64,000 nt of DNA from Halomonas alkaliantarctica (GCF_029854215.1 NZ_CP122961.1:3534001-3598000), one strand, 5' to 3'; numbered from the stretch's first letter, positions 47,026 through 56,758 are shown. Translations and numbers: made by a program. The notes: generated by a model from the letters alone, not told the origin.

Positions 47026-48381
47026 TTAACTTTGATTTTGTTGCCCCAGCGTTGCAAACTGCTGGGTTAAGTAGGCGCTGGTTTGATTCATTTGTGCCAC
47101 CATACCGTCCATTGCTTGAAACTGCGTTCGATAACGCTCTACGGTTTGTTCAATACGGCTTTCAGTCGTAATGAAACGGTCTTCTAACGAATCTACGCGC
47201 CTTTCAGATGAGCTAATAGCGCTTTCAAGACGACCACCTGACCCGACAAGGCTCTCAAGTGACGCGTTAATTTGACCGGCCATGCCGCCCTCTTCGCTAT
47301 TCCCTGCAAAAAAACCCGCGATTTTATCTGGCTGATTAGCAACAATGCTATCTAACTTATCTTCATCAATGGCTAGCTTGCCATCCACTTGAAGCGAGAT
47401 ACCTATATCAGATAAAACATTAAAGCCATCCGCACCGACAACACTGCTGATGGTTTGACGCAGTTCCCTTTCAACAGCCCGAGTCGTCGCATCAGCGTTC
47501 AACCCACCCGCCTGCCCCGTCTCTGGGTCGTAGGCCGTTAAACTGGTAATAGTATCTTTGAGGGTGTTGAAGTCGTCAACAAATGCAGTGACCTTCTCAC
47601 GCATAGCCTCGTTATCCTGTTCAACACTCACAGTGCTCGTCGCACCAGCTTCAGTTAAATTTAAAGTAACGCCTTGAATAGCGCCCTCAACTTGGTTGGT
47701 GGGGCTAACGATATCGATTCCATTGACGTTAAATTCAGCGTCCTGGCCCGCTTGAACTACCTGTATGTCGGAGGTTTGTACATCACCCGCTAGAATGTTT
47801 GAAAAATTGGTGCTTTCGATACTCGCGTCTGCACCCGTATCGGTAGCATTTACAGCAAGACGATAGCCTTCACCGTCATTGATAATTGAGGCATTAAGAC
47901 GACCATCACTCTGCTCATTGATGGCGTCTCGCATGTCTTCAAGAGAGCTGCCATCAGGGACAGTAATAGTCGTCAGGTTTCCATCAGCGATAGTAAAATC
48001 CAAAGACTGTTCGCCCGACACTATACTTTCCACTGCTGTTTCCAGGCGCTCAGTCACCAAACTACTTGCTGTAGCTAAACGGTCAACCTGAACTTCATAC
48101 TGGCCTGGCTGGGCTTCATTGCTACTTACAGCGCCAACAGCTCTGCCCTCGACGTTGGTTGTCAGGCTCTCAAATGAAGATGTTTTGTTGAGAGCTTCAG
48201 CAGAACTCTGAAATTGGGAAAGCGCGCTTTGCAACTGACCGTAGGCAGATATTTGCGCATTTTCGGACTGGATCTGTTGTGCAATCGGCTCAAGTTTAGC
48301 GCTCTCAGCGTCTTTCAACTGATCCAACAATCCGTTGAGGTCTAGACCAGAACCAATACCAAGTGATGAAATGGAAGCCAT
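47026..48381 (-). CDS. Second FliD-type filament cap protein
   Basis: A 451-residue FliD paralogue: ISSLGIGSGLDLNGLLDQLKD at the N-terminus and QMNQTSAYLTQQFATLGQQ at the C-terminus, co-linear with copy 1 but clearly diverged. The central surface domain differs most. No sigma-28 promoter could be found upstream, and a terminator follows it. It could cap an alternative filament, work under other conditions or form hetero-caps. Confidence 0.9.
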   Translation of the reverse strand: MASISSLGIGSGLDLNGLLDQLKDAESAKLEPIAQQIQSENAQISAYGQLQSALSQFQSSAEALNKTSSFESLTTNVEGRAVGAVSSNEAQPGQYEVQVDRLATASSLVTERLETAVESIVSGEQSLDFTIADGNLTTITVPDGSSLEDMRDAINEQSDGRLNASIINDGEGYRLAVNATDTGADASIESTNFSNILAGDVQTSDIQVVQAGQDAEFNVNGIDIVSPTNQVEGAIQGVTLNLTEAGATSTVSVEQDNEAMREKVTAFVDDFNTLKDTITSLTAYDPETGQAGGLNADATTRAVERELRQTISSVVGADGFNVLSDIGISLQVDGKLAIDEDKLDSIVANQPDKIAGFFAGNSEEGGMAGQINASLESLVGSGGRLESAISSSERRVDSLEDRFITTESRIEQTVERYRTQFQAMDGMVAQMNQTSAYLTQQFATLGQQNQS

Positions 48382-48611
48382 AAAACCAATGCCTTTTTAA
48401 ATACGTGTTGGCTACGCCTGATGCTTTCTATTACTGCTTATTCATGGAGCGATGCGTAACACTATTTCTAATACAATTACCTCAATATAACGACTAAGTG
48501 AACTATAACTTGAATATTTAGCTGTTTTTTTCGTATTAAGACGTAATTGCAAGTAACTGTCCGTAATACATGTATAAAGCGTTAATAAGGTATTGTCAGT
48601 AAAGCTACGTT

Positions 48612-49937
48612 CTAATTACTTTTTCGTCCCACCCCTATGTAACGCAATCCGGCCTCTTCAGCGGCACTGGGCGTGTATAAATTACGCCCATCGATAACTA
48701 CTTTTTCAGCCAGTTGGTCAGCTAACCAAGTGAAATCGACACTGCGGAACTCCTTCCACTCGGTACAGATAACCAGAGCATCGGCGCCTTTCACAGCCTG
48801 AATTCGGTCGCCCGCCAGCATTAGTTCATCCCGCTCGCCATAAATGCGACGACACTCCGCCATGGCTTCGGGATCAAAGGCTTGCACCTTAGCCCCCGCT
48901 TGCCAGAGTGCTTCCATTAAAGTGCGGCTTGGCGCTTCGCGCATATCGTCCGTGCTGGGTTTAAAGGCTAAGCCCCATACGGCAATGGTTTTACCGCTTA
49001 GATTGCCTAAACTATCTTGCAGTTTTGTGAACAGGGTCTGCTTTTGGCGCAAATTAACCGCTTCGACGGCGCTAAGCAGTTCCGGCGTATAGCCTAACTG
49101 GCGAGCCGCACGCTCCAACGCTTGGACGTCTTTGGGGAAGCACGAGCCGCCATAGCCACAGCCAGGGTAGATAAAGTGGTAGCCAATGCGTGGGTCGCTG
49201 CCAATTCCCCGGCGAACATCTTCAATGTCCACATCGAGTCGTTCGGCAAGATTGGCGATCTCATTCATGAAGCTTATTTTGGTAGCGAGCATGGCGTTGG
49301 CGGCGTATTTGGTTAACTCGGCAGCACGCACGCTCATAAACATCAGTTTTTCGTGGTTGCGATTGTAGGGGGCGTAGCACTCTTGCATATGCGCTTTTAC
49401 ACGTTCGCTTTCCGTGCCGACGATTATGCGCGCGCCACGGGTAAAGTCTTCAATCGCCGCCCCTTCCTTCATAAACTCTGGGTTCGAACACACGTCGAAC
49501 GCGAGAGATACACCGCGCTTTTCGAGCACATCGCTGATAGCGGCGTGGACTTTTTCGGCGGTGCCCACCGGCACGGTCGACTTATCAATCACCAGCTTGT
49601 AGCTATCCATATGCTGGCCGATAGTGCGCGCCACCTCTAACACATAGCGTAGGTCGGCACTGCCATCTTCATCGGGCGGAGTTCCCACGGCGATAAACAG
49701 CAGTTCGCCATCTGCTATCGCTTGCGCAGCATCGGTGGTAAAACGTAAACGCCCTGCCGCTACGTTATGGGCCACAATGGTGCTTAGCCCAGGCTCAAAA
49801 ATCGGCACTTCTCCGCCATTAAGCTGATCAATGCGCTCTGCGTTAACATCCATACAGGTTACTTGATGGCCAACATCGGCTAAACAAGCGCCTGCGACAA
49901 GACCGACATAACCGGTTCCGAATACACTGATCTGCAT
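48612..49937 (-). CDS. ugd: UDP-glucose 6-dehydrogenase
   Basis: A 441-residue enzyme that oxidises UDP-glucose to UDP-glucuronate with two NAD. N-terminal Rossmann motif GTGYVGLVAGACLADVGH; catalytic Cys in GCGYGGSCFPKD near residue 265; C-terminal domain begins KTIAVWGLAFKPSTDDMREAPS. Product goes to exopolysaccharide, lipid A or capsule sugars. Monocistronic; it is not obviously part of the CDP-sugar pathway. Confidence 0.95.
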   Translation of the reverse strand: MQISVFGTGYVGLVAGACLADVGHQVTCMDVNAERIDQLNGGEVPIFEPGLSTIVAHNVAAGRLRFTTDAAQAIADGELLFIAVGTPPDEDGSADLRYVLEVARTIGQHMDSYKLVIDKSTVPVGTAEKVHAAISDVLEKRGVSLAFDVCSNPEFMKEGAAIEDFTRGARIIVGTESERVKAHMQECYAPYNRNHEKLMFMSVRAAELTKYAANAMLATKISFMNEIANLAERLDVDIEDVRRGIGSDPRIGYHFIYPGCGYGGSCFPKDVQALERAARQLGYTPELLSAVEAVNLRQKQTLFTKLQDSLGNLSGKTIAVWGLAFKPSTDDMREAPSRTLMEALWQAGAKVQAFDPEAMAECRRIYGERDELMLAGDRIQAVKGADALVICTEWKEFRSVDFTWLADQLAEKVVIDGRNLYTPSAAEEAGLRYIGVGRKSN

Positions 49938-50109
49938 GACTTATTGACTCGCTAAAATACGTGACGGGGAGCGTAGCACATTGGCTTAGCGTTGATGAGT
50001 TCGAAAGTGGGAGGCACACACTCAACTATAGACCTTGGTCTAATGCTCTCCTTGGTTTATAATGCGCTGCAACAAGCCCGATTTGGTGCTGACCGCAGGA
50101 GAACATACG

Positions 50110-50451
50110 ATGCCTCCCGAGCTGACAACAGAACGCCCTTTAAAAACGCCCCATGGGCCTTCGACCACTGCGAACGTTCAACGTAGCCTTCGCCAGTGTT
50201 TATCAATTGCCGCTGAGCTGCTCTACGATCACGGTCATGTGTTAGAAACCATTACCCTTCCCCAGCGCGGTCTAGCCCACCGTGAGATATCAGCGCTTAG
50301 TTCTGCAGCGCCCACCTGGGCAACCTGCCAACAGGTGATGGAAGCCAGTGAAGCAGCAACCTTCAATGAGCATGGTCGCTTCGTTTTGACTCGCCTTGGC
50401 CGTGAAATAATGTTTGATATGTTTGGCCAAGGCGCCGCTGACTGCGCTTAA
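50110..50451 (+). CDS. Hypothetical protein of 113 residues
   Basis: An unrecognised small protein; ATG at 50110 with AGGAGA 8 bp upstream. The first 20 residues are Pro/Thr-rich, then a helical stretch LRQCLSIAAELLYDHGHVLE and a C-terminal FVLTRLGREIMFDMFGQG. No signal peptide or transmembrane segment. A strong terminator follows, supporting a real monocistronic gene. Function unknown. Confidence 0.65.
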   Translation: MPPELTTERPLKTPHGPSTTANVQRSLRQCLSIAAELLYDHGHVLETITLPQRGLAHREISALSSAAPTWATCQQVMEASEAATFNEHGRFVLTRLGREIMFDMFGQGAADCA

Positions 50452-50502
50452 CATCTGTTACTGCCAAGTATTGCTGATCAGAAGAGCTTATAAAAGTGGC
50501 TC

Positions 50503-50542
50503 AAAAAAAACCGCCCGCAAGCGAAAGCTTCGGGCGGTTTTT
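50503..50542 (+). terminator. Rho-independent terminator
   Basis: AAACCGCCCG ... CGGGCGGTTTTTTTT with a 13-base loop that itself contains an AAGC/GCTT stem. A run of A on the left makes it usable from both strands: for the 113-residue gene (plus) and for the 24-residue peptide gene (minus). Confidence 0.92.
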
Positions 50543-50611
50543 TTTGCTTAGGTTTATTTGTTTAGACTGATTTTTTCATGCCTAGCTCAATTAGACCTAA
50601 TTTTGTGTCGC

Positions 50612-50686
50612 TTAGCGCAGACCGAGCATTGATAGAATGAACAGCACAACCACGATAAGACCAATAATGTAGATAATATTACGCAT
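50612..50686 (-). CDS. 24-residue hydrophobic membrane peptide
   Basis: An ATG at 50686 with a strong AGGAG six to seven bases upstream opens MRNIIYIIGLIVVVLFILSM and ends LGLR before TAA. The peptide is one transmembrane helix with Arg at both ends. The terminator at 50503-50542 lies downstream in the same direction. Too short for routine gene calling. Function unknown; small single-helix proteins often modulate membrane complexes or stress responses. Confidence 0.65.
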   Translation of the reverse strand: MRNIIYIIGLIVVVLFILSMLGLR

Positions 50687-50885
50687 AGGGCACTCCTTGC
50701 TTATTGCGTTTTAGGGAAATCAAAGGCTTGCTTACCCATGAGCCAACACCCCCATCCTAGCAGGCTTTTTCTGCTTTTGCGTAATGTCGTTGCATTTCCC
50801 TGATAGAAAGTGACTAGGCTTGTGTTGTGGAACCTCTTTGGCCTCTAAACCTCGAACCTTTGCCACTTATACCGAAGGTGTTGCG

Positions 50886-51908
50886 ATGCGTACGACTACT
50901 TTGCTTGTTTCATTTGTTGTTACTTCGTTGTTAGCCACCACCTATGCAGCCGCTAATGAGCCTTCTAGAAACGCGCTCCAGACGCTAGACCAGCAAACCG
51001 GCCAGCTTGAACGCGTACACAGCGTGGTGGTGGCCTACGACGGTGAGATTATCCACGAACTTCACCAGGGTGGGCCGGGAGTGGCCTCACCTGCGAACAT
51101 TAAGTCGCTGTCCAAAACGGTGCTGTCTGCCATTACCGGCGCGGCGATTGAGGCGGGCATTATTGAGTCACCTGATCAACCCATGGTGGAGCTGTTTGGC
51201 GAGCATCTCCCTAGCGGTATTGATCCGCAGGTTGGGGATATTACCGTTGCCCATTTGCTCGCCCTGCAGGCGGGACTAGAGCGCACTTCGGGCAGCAACT
51301 ACGGCGCCTGGGTGGCCAGCGCCAACTGGGTGAACGATGCGATGACACGCCCTTTCGTGGACGAGCCGGGAGGCCGAATGCTCTACTCCACCGGCACCAG
51401 CCACCTGCTTTCCGCTGCACTCACCCACGCCAGCGGCGAGACTACTCACGCCCTTGCCCAGCGTTTATTAGGTGATCCGCTCAATATCACCATTCGCCCC
51501 TGGCTACGCGACCCGCAAGGCATCTATTTTGGTGGCAATGATATGCAGCTTTCGCCACGGGCATTGATTGAGGTGGGCGAACTGTATCGTAATGATGGCA
51601 TCGCAGTTAATGAAGCAGGAGACGAGCAGCGGGTTCTGCCCGAGGGCTGGGTAGAGGATTCGTGGCAGCCGCGTGGCACATCGCGCTGGACAGGTGATGG
51701 ATACGGCTACGGTTGGTTTATTACCCAGTTGGCAGGCGAAGATGTTTACTATGGGCGTGGCTACGGCGGCCAGGCGCTGTTCGTTATTCCAGAGAGGGAG
51801 ATGACCATAGTGATCACCTCAGACCCCACCCCACCCTCGCCAGGTGGGCAGTTCCAGCAACAGTTGAACAGGCTGGTAGAAGGCTTGTTAGTTGAAAATG
51901 ATGCGTAG
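50886..51908 (+). CDS. Exported serine hydrolase of the beta-lactamase (class C / PBP-like) superfamily
   Basis: A 340-residue protein with a signal peptide ending ATTYAAA near residue 23. The catalytic S-x-x-K is KSLSKT (Ser about 74, Lys about 77). The Tyr motif is probably YSTGTS, and a GYGYGWF/GRGYGGQ region supplies the third motif. Esterase, peptidase and beta-lactamase members share this fold, so substrate is unknown. The start at 50886 was chosen because it begins a proper signal peptide; the frame opens 22 codons earlier. Confidence 0.85.
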   Translation: MRTTTLLVSFVVTSLLATTYAAANEPSRNALQTLDQQTGQLERVHSVVVAYDGEIIHELHQGGPGVASPANIKSLSKTVLSAITGAAIEAGIIESPDQPMVELFGEHLPSGIDPQVGDITVAHLLALQAGLERTSGSNYGAWVASANWVNDAMTRPFVDEPGGRMLYSTGTSHLLSAALTHASGETTHALAQRLLGDPLNITIRPWLRDPQGIYFGGNDMQLSPRALIEVGELYRNDGIAVNEAGDEQRVLPEGWVEDSWQPRGTSRWTGDGYGYGWFITQLAGEDVYYGRGYGGQALFVIPEREMTIVITSDPTPPSPGGQFQQQLNRLVEGLLVENDA

Positions 51909-51930
51909 CACAGACAAGTCACGGGTGCGC

Positions 51931-52488
51931 TTACTCGCCTTTGTGGCCTAGGCTCATCAGGTAAAGCGCAGCTGCCAGTGCCAGGACTGAAAGCGCTAAG
52001 TAGATAGCTTCCAGGGGCGTAGCAAAACGGATATCCACCACGGCGCGGAAAAACTCGATAATCACCGCCAAAATCACCACCCGGGCGATTTTATCTTTCA
52101 GTTGGTCTAATGAGGCGACATTAAAGGGGTGGCGTAGATTACTCGCTTCGGCTTGATCAATGCGGGAGACAAACAGCCGATAAACACCTAAGCCGAAAAT
52201 CAGCAGTACGATGGCAATCAAATAGATATCCACCGCAATAATGATATCGGGCACCAGACTTTCATGAATATCCTGAGTGCCGCCCAGTAGGTAATATCCC
52301 ATCACATCGGCGACTACCTTAAAAATATCCACGGTGCCGACGATAAACAGCATCAAGGAACCCAATAAGCTGGGCACAACCGCCAGCATAACCAGAAAGC
52401 GCGAATTCCAAAGCGCCGTTTCAATGCGCCGCTCCCAGTGATTCTGGCTTTCTGGGGGCTTAGGCGGCGTTGAAACCGGATCAGTCAT
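51931..52488 (-). CDS. UPF0114/YqhA-family inner-membrane protein
   Basis: A 185-residue protein with about four transmembrane helices. The layout matches YqhA: ALWNSRFLVMLAVVPSLLGS, a second helix around VDIYLIAIVLLIFGLGVYRLFVS, the motif SLDQLKDKIARVVILAVIIEFFRAVVD and a last helix. Function of the family is not established. It follows the exoD-like gene by 30 bp. Confidence 0.8.
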   Translation of the reverse strand: MTDPVSTPPKPPESQNHWERRIETALWNSRFLVMLAVVPSLLGSLMLFIVGTVDIFKVVADVMGYYLLGGTQDIHESLVPDIIIAVDIYLIAIVLLIFGLGVYRLFVSRIDQAEASNLRHPFNVASLDQLKDKIARVVILAVIIEFFRAVVDIRFATPLEAIYLALSVLALAAALYLMSLGHKGE

Positions 52489-52518
52489 GGCGATACTCCT
52501 TTTTTATATCAGGTTTTG

Positions 52519-53112
52519 TTATATCAGGCTCATCGTGATGAAGGCGCAAGTGGCGCCGAACAGCGCGAACCCCAGCAGCAGCGCAATACCATCACGGGCA
52601 ACCAAACCTAACCCTAGCAGCGTAAGCGCAAGCCCCGCCCCGTTGGCCGAAAAAGGAATAAACTCCATTGGCGGCATCGCCAGGGCGATCAATAAACACA
52701 CCAAGGCGGTCACACGAATGCCGATGTAGCCCGTCAGCCAAGGTAGCCGTACCCGCAATAGCCCATCTATCCAGCGGGCCGGCTTTTTCATCAGTTGAAT
52801 GCCTTTATCGAACTTTTGCTGGGAAATCGAACGCTTTAGCAGCCAGCCTGGCAACCAAAACGCTTCACTCCCCGCCAGCAGCTGTACGGAAACCAGCAGC
52901 ACCAATGCGGCCATTAAGGTCGGCATGCCGGGTATATCACCAACAATCGGGGTGAGCGTAATCAGCCCGGCAACCAGTAGCAGCGGCCCAAACGAGCGCC
53001 GTCCCACAGCATGAACAACATCGTCAACGCTAACCCGTGAAGCATCCTGCTCCATATGCTCAATTGAGCTGATTAGATCCATTAAATTCGAGTCTTCGTT
53101 ACGGTTATGCAT
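52519..53112 (-). CDS. ExoD-family membrane protein
   Basis: A 197-residue protein of the exopolysaccharide synthesis ExoD family: RRSFGPLLLVAGLITLTPIVGDIPGMPTLMA is the signature, followed by WLPGWLLKRSIS and three further hydrophobic helices. In Rhizobium exoD is needed for alkaline tolerance and exopolysaccharide; the biochemical role is unknown. It overlaps the TerB-like gene by 8 bp. Confidence 0.85.
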   Translation of the reverse strand: MHNRNEDSNLMDLISSIEHMEQDASRVSVDDVVHAVGRRSFGPLLLVAGLITLTPIVGDIPGMPTLMAALVLLVSVQLLAGSEAFWLPGWLLKRSISQQKFDKGIQLMKKPARWIDGLLRVRLPWLTGYIGIRVTALVCLLIALAMPPMEFIPFSANGAGLALTLLGLGLVARDGIALLLGFALFGATCAFITMSLI

Positions 53113-53569
53113 CGGGCTTATTGCGCTCCTCTACGTGCAGTTTGGTACGGATAAAATCGCTATGGCTAACATGCAGTAAGTCCGCTAAACGACGAATACG
53201 GTGTTCTTCTAATGGGTCAACGTTGCCGTCGGCCCACGCCAGTTGCCACATCTGCGCGACCAGCTCACAGCGCTGGTCGTAGTTATAGTGCTCTTTGATC
53301 AAGCTAACAAACTGGTAGTGATCGACGGCATCATCTACTTCGGCTTGCGCCAGCGCCATTAACTCGTCCACATCGCTTGCGCTTAGACGATAGCGCTCGG
53401 TAAGCATAAGGCGCAGCGCGGCAAGCTCTTCGTCGGTGTTTTCGTAGTCGGCGCGAACGATTTCACACAGCAGCGCGGCAGTGGCCAGCTCCAACGTGAG
53501 CGTTTGATTTTCGCGCTGCTCGGGTTGCGCCAGGGTGCGCTGGAAGAAATCACTAATGGCATTCAGCAT
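53105..53569 (-). CDS. TerB-family (tellurite resistance-like) protein
   Basis: A 154-residue, all-helical acidic protein of the TerB/TerB-like family: LTLELATAALLCEIVRADYENTDEE and AQMWQLAWADGNVDPLEEHRIRRLADLLH, two EF-like repeats with clusters of Asp/Glu. Family members bind metal. No other ter genes are nearby, so tellurite resistance should not be assumed. Confidence 0.85.
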   Translation of the reverse strand: MLNAISDFFQRTLAQPEQRENQTLTLELATAALLCEIVRADYENTDEELAALRLMLTERYRLSASDVDELMALAQAEVDDAVDHYQFVSLIKEHYNYDQRCELVAQMWQLAWADGNVDPLEEHRIRRLADLLHVSHSDFIRTKLHVEERNKPDA

Positions 53570-53605
53570 GGGGGACTCCTAGGTAGATGCAGCGTCGTTC
53601 TTACC

Positions 53606-54619
53606 TCAATCCTTCTTGGTAAGCTGCTCTTTTAACTGTTTGGGCACCTGCTTGATAATCAAGCGATCCTGGGCGGCGTCGTACTCAATGCTTGAGCCCA
53701 ACAGGTGGGAATCAAAACTAATCGAGACGCCCCCCGCTCGGCCGGTAAAGCGACGGAACTGGCTCAAGGTGCGCTTATCAGGGGGGATCTCCGGCGAGAG
53801 CCCGTAATCGGCGTTGCGTATATGGTCGTAAAACGCTTTCGGCTGCTGTTCGTCCACCAATCCCGAAAGCTCTTCCAGCGTCATTGGCTCGCCGCGGCGC
53901 AGCTGTTCGTTGGCGTAGTCCACCAGCGTGTCGGTCTTTTCACGACTCACCTCGTCGTCGTAATCCTCTTTCTCAACGTAGTCGCTAAACGCTTTTAGCA
54001 GCGTGCGGGTTTCGGCCGGGGCATCGACGCCCTCTTCCATACCCAGCAAGGCAACCAAGCCCTCGGCGAGTTTTTTGCCGCCGCGATCTTTGAGGAACGA
54101 AACGTATTGCGCATTTGGCGCATCGCTCTGCCACTGGGTAAGGTTGATGCGTGCCGCAAGAGTAAGCTGGCTGGTATTGAGCTGGGCAGCGGGTACGGCG
54201 TGATGGTCATCGTTAATGCCAATCCCTTCGCGCTGGTGCACCAAGGCAAACAGCAGCGTTTCGGTATCGCCCTGGCGCTGATGGCTGATCACTAAGTAAC
54301 CACTCACTGACAGCTGCTCTTGAAGCTGCTTGGCCAGCCGTTCGGCCAGCGCAACAGAAAGCTCGGCAAAGCTTTTATCACCCGCCAAATAGTCGCGCAG
54401 CCACATGGCAAGCGGCCCTGCCTGCTCGCCCTCTTGGGCAAAGCGCCCCCAGCCTTTCGGCTTGGTGTTGTAGGTGTCATTGAGCGCGCCCACCAGGCCC
54501 GCCATCACCGAGTCGTCACTGGGCGCAGCCTGTTCTGATGGGGGTGCAGCGGTTAGGGTTAGGCGCTCACCGTCAAGCGTCGGATCGAGGCGGTGCACAA
54601 TACTTTGCAGTAGTGGCAT
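53606..54619 (-). CDS. ndpA: Nucleoid-associated protein NdpA (YejK)
   Basis: A 337-residue YejK/NdpA-family protein: SIVHRLDPTLDGERL near the start, DLDTK-like region MWLRDYLAGDKSFAELS, HQREGIGINDDH and the C-terminal ISFDSHLLGSSIEYDAAQDRLIIKQVPKQLKEQL. Binds DNA and co-purifies with the nucleoid in E. coli. It opens a four-gene group with the TerB-like, ExoD and YqhA genes. Confidence 0.9.
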   Translation of the reverse strand: MPLLQSIVHRLDPTLDGERLTLTAAPPSEQAAPSDDSVMAGLVGALNDTYNTKPKGWGRFAQEGEQAGPLAMWLRDYLAGDKSFAELSVALAERLAKQLQEQLSVSGYLVISHQRQGDTETLLFALVHQREGIGINDDHHAVPAAQLNTSQLTLAARINLTQWQSDAPNAQYVSFLKDRGGKKLAEGLVALLGMEEGVDAPAETRTLLKAFSDYVEKEDYDDEVSREKTDTLVDYANEQLRRGEPMTLEELSGLVDEQQPKAFYDHIRNADYGLSPEIPPDKRTLSQFRRFTGRAGGVSISFDSHLLGSSIEYDAAQDRLIIKQVPKQLKEQLTKKD

Positions 54620-54653
54620 AAAGGTCTACTAGCTTCCAGGGTTTAAAAAAGAG

Positions 54654-55415
54654 TCAGGGCTTAAGGCGATAACCGGTTCGGAAAATCCAACCAATGGCGA
54701 CCAGGCAAGCTACAAGAAAGAGGGCAATCATGCCCACACTGGCGGCAAGGCTTACATCGCTGATACCGTAAAAACTCCAGCGAAAGCCGCTCACTAGGTA
54801 CACAACGGGGTTGGCCAGCGTAACGGTTTGCCAGAACGGCGGCAGCATATCGATGGAGTAGAAGCTGCCGCCCAAAAAGGTCAGCGGTGTAATCACTAAC
54901 AACGGCACCAGCTGAAGCCGGTCAAAGCCATCAGCCCAAATGCCGATGATGAAGCCCAGCAGGCTAAAGGTGACGGCGGTTAGCACTAGGAACGTTAGCA
55001 TCCAGAATGGATGGGCGATTTCCAACGGTACAAAAAAGCCCGAGGTAGCCAAAATAATCAGCCCCAGCAGAATCGATTTCGAGGCCGCCGCCCCCACGTA
55101 GCCGATCACAATCTCTAAATGCGAGATAGGTGCCGACAGCAGCTCGTAAATACTGCCGGAAAATTTTGGAAAGAAGATGCCGAAAGAGGCGTTTGAGACG
55201 CTCTGGGTGAGCAGCATTAGCATAATCAGCCCCGGCACAATAAAGGCGCCGTAGCTAACCCCGTTGACCTCACTGATTCGCGAGCCAATCGCGGCACCAA
55301 AGACGACGAAGTAAAGCGACGTTGAAATGACCGGCGAGACAATGCTTTGCAGTAGCGTGCGGCGCGTACGCGCCATTTCCGCCATATAAATAGCGCGAAC
55401 GGGATGCAGGTTCAT
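54654..55415 (-). CDS. ABC-2 type transporter permease
   Basis: A 253-residue permease with six transmembrane helices, of the YadH/NodJ type: [56 protein letters not shown], and [22 protein letters not shown] are characteristic. Forms an exporter with the ATPase that overlaps it by 4 bp. Substrate unknown. Confidence 0.88.
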   Translation of the reverse strand: MNLHPVRAIYMAEMARTRRTLLQSIVSPVISTSLYFVVFGAAIGSRISEVNGVSYGAFIVPGLIMLMLLTQSVSNASFGIFFPKFSGSIYELLSAPISHLEIVIGYVGAAASKSILLGLIILATSGFFVPLEIAHPFWMLTFLVLTAVTFSLLGFIIGIWADGFDRLQLVPLLVITPLTFLGGSFYSIDMLPPFWQTVTLANPVVYLVSGFRWSFYGISDVSLAASVGMIALFLVACLVAIGWIFRTGYRLKP

Positions 55416-56347
55416 GCTCGCTCCTTAACCAAATCAACGAAAATATCTTCAAGCGAGCTTTGCCGAGTGTTCAGATCTTTAAAGGTGACGCCCTCTCGCT
55501 CAAGCGCAGTCAAAAGCTCTGAAATGGCGTGACCATCCTCTTCCTGGCTACCGTCGTAGGTATAGATCAGCTCATACCCTTCAGCAGCTAGGCTTAGCTC
55601 AAAGCGCTGCAGGTTTGCAGGTACCCCTATCAGCGGGCTATGCAGGTTCAGGGTTAGCTGTTTACTGCCCAGCTTGCTCATTAACGCGGCTTTCTCTTCC
55701 ACCAGCACCAGCTCACCGCGATTGATCACGCCGATACGGTCGGCCATCTCTTCGGCTTCTTCGATGTAGTGGGTAGTCAAAATAATCGTCACGCCGTTAT
55801 CGCGTAGCTGGCGCACGACTTCCCACATATCCCGGCGCAGCTCAACGTCGACCCCAGCGGTGGGCTCATCCAGAAACAGTATGCGCGGTTCGTGGGAGAG
55901 CGCTTTGGCGATTAGCACACGGCGTTTCATACCGCCAGAGAGCGTCATGAGCCGGTTGTTGCGCTTATCCCAAAGCGCCAGCGACTTGAGCACCTTTTCG
56001 ATATGTGCAGGATTGGGCGCTTTGCCAAACAGGCCACGGCTGAAACTGACGGTGTTCCAGACGGTTTCAAACGCTTCGTTGGTCAGCTCTTGAGGCACTA
56101 GTCCAATGCGCTCGCGGGCTTGGCGGTAGTGGGTAATATTATCGAAACCGTCTACCAACACATGACCAGCGGTGGGATTAACCAATCCGCAAACCACACT
56201 AATCAGCGTGGTTTTGCCTGCCCCATTGGGGCCAAGCAGGGCAAATATCTCGCCGCGCTGGATGGTTAAGTCGATATGGGTTAACGCCTGAAAGCCACCC
56301 TCGTAGGTTTTGTTCAGGCCGTTAATCGTAATAATCGGATCGTTCAA
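55412..56347 (-). CDS. ABC transporter ATP-binding protein (YadG-like)
   Basis: A 311-residue ATPase for the ABC-2 exporter. Walker [10 protein letters not shown] (about 38-46), signature [15 protein letters not shown], Walker [19 protein letters not shown] and H-loop [13 protein letters not shown]-terminal domain of about 75 residues follows, as in YadG. It lies downstream of the parvulin gene. Confidence 0.9.
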   Translation of the reverse strand: MNDPIITINGLNKTYEGGFQALTHIDLTIQRGEIFALLGPNGAGKTTLISVVCGLVNPTAGHVLVDGFDNITHYRQARERIGLVPQELTNEAFETVWNTVSFSRGLFGKAPNPAHIEKVLKSLALWDKRNNRLMTLSGGMKRRVLIAKALSHEPRILFLDEPTAGVDVELRRDMWEVVRQLRDNGVTIILTTHYIEEAEEMADRIGVINRGELVLVEEKAALMSKLGSKQLTLNLHSPLIGVPANLQRFELSLAAEGYELIYTYDGSQEEDGHAISELLTALEREGVTFKDLNTRQSSLEDIFVDLVKERA

Positions 56348-56430
56348 GGCGTACTCCTCACGCCGCGGTCAAATGACCGCGACGCTTGACGGCCTTTTAG
56401 GCGCAATTAAGAGCGTTTGGATAGGAGAAA

Positions 56431-56709
56431 TTAAGTGCGTTCGGTAACTTCCAGCAGGTGGTAGCCAAACTGTGTTTTCACCGGGCCGTGTACCTGACCG
56501 ACTTCATCGTTAAAGACGACTTTATCGAACTCGGGCACCATTTGACCGGGGCCAAAACTACCGAGATCGCCACCTTGACGGCTGGAGGGGCAACTGGAGT
56601 GCTCTTTAGCGACTTCGGCAAAGTCGCGGCCATTTTGAATCTCTTCTTTGAGTGCTAGGCACTGCTCTTCACTACTGACCAAAATGTGGCGGGCGCTGGC
56701 GCGTGTCAT
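56431..56709 (-). CDS. ppiC: PpiC-type peptidyl-prolyl cis-trans isomerase (parvulin)
   Basis: A 92-residue cytoplasmic parvulin: ARHILVSSEEQC, GRDFAEVAKEHSSCPSSRQGGDLGSFGPGQMVPEFDKVVF and the end KTQFGYHLLEV. Same size as E. coli PpiC, with no signal peptide or extra domain. ATG with AGGAG upstream. Confidence 0.93.
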   Translation of the reverse strand: MTRASARHILVSSEEQCLALKEEIQNGRDFAEVAKEHSSCPSSRQGGDLGSFGPGQMVPEFDKVVFNDEVGQVHGPVKTQFGYHLLEVTERT

Positions 56710-56758
56710 AGGTTACTCCTAACTAATGATGTTCTAAGGGGTCATTCGGGGCGGTAGT

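Noticed and set aside
53105..53569. Tellurite-resistance determinant
   Set aside because: Only a lone TerB-like gene is present, without terA, terC, terD or terZ, so resistance cannot be claimed.
56364..56381. Hairpin CGCGGTC-AAAT-GACCGCG between ppiC and the ABC ATPase gene
   Set aside because: A perfect 7-bp stem but without a T run on either strand; not called a terminator.
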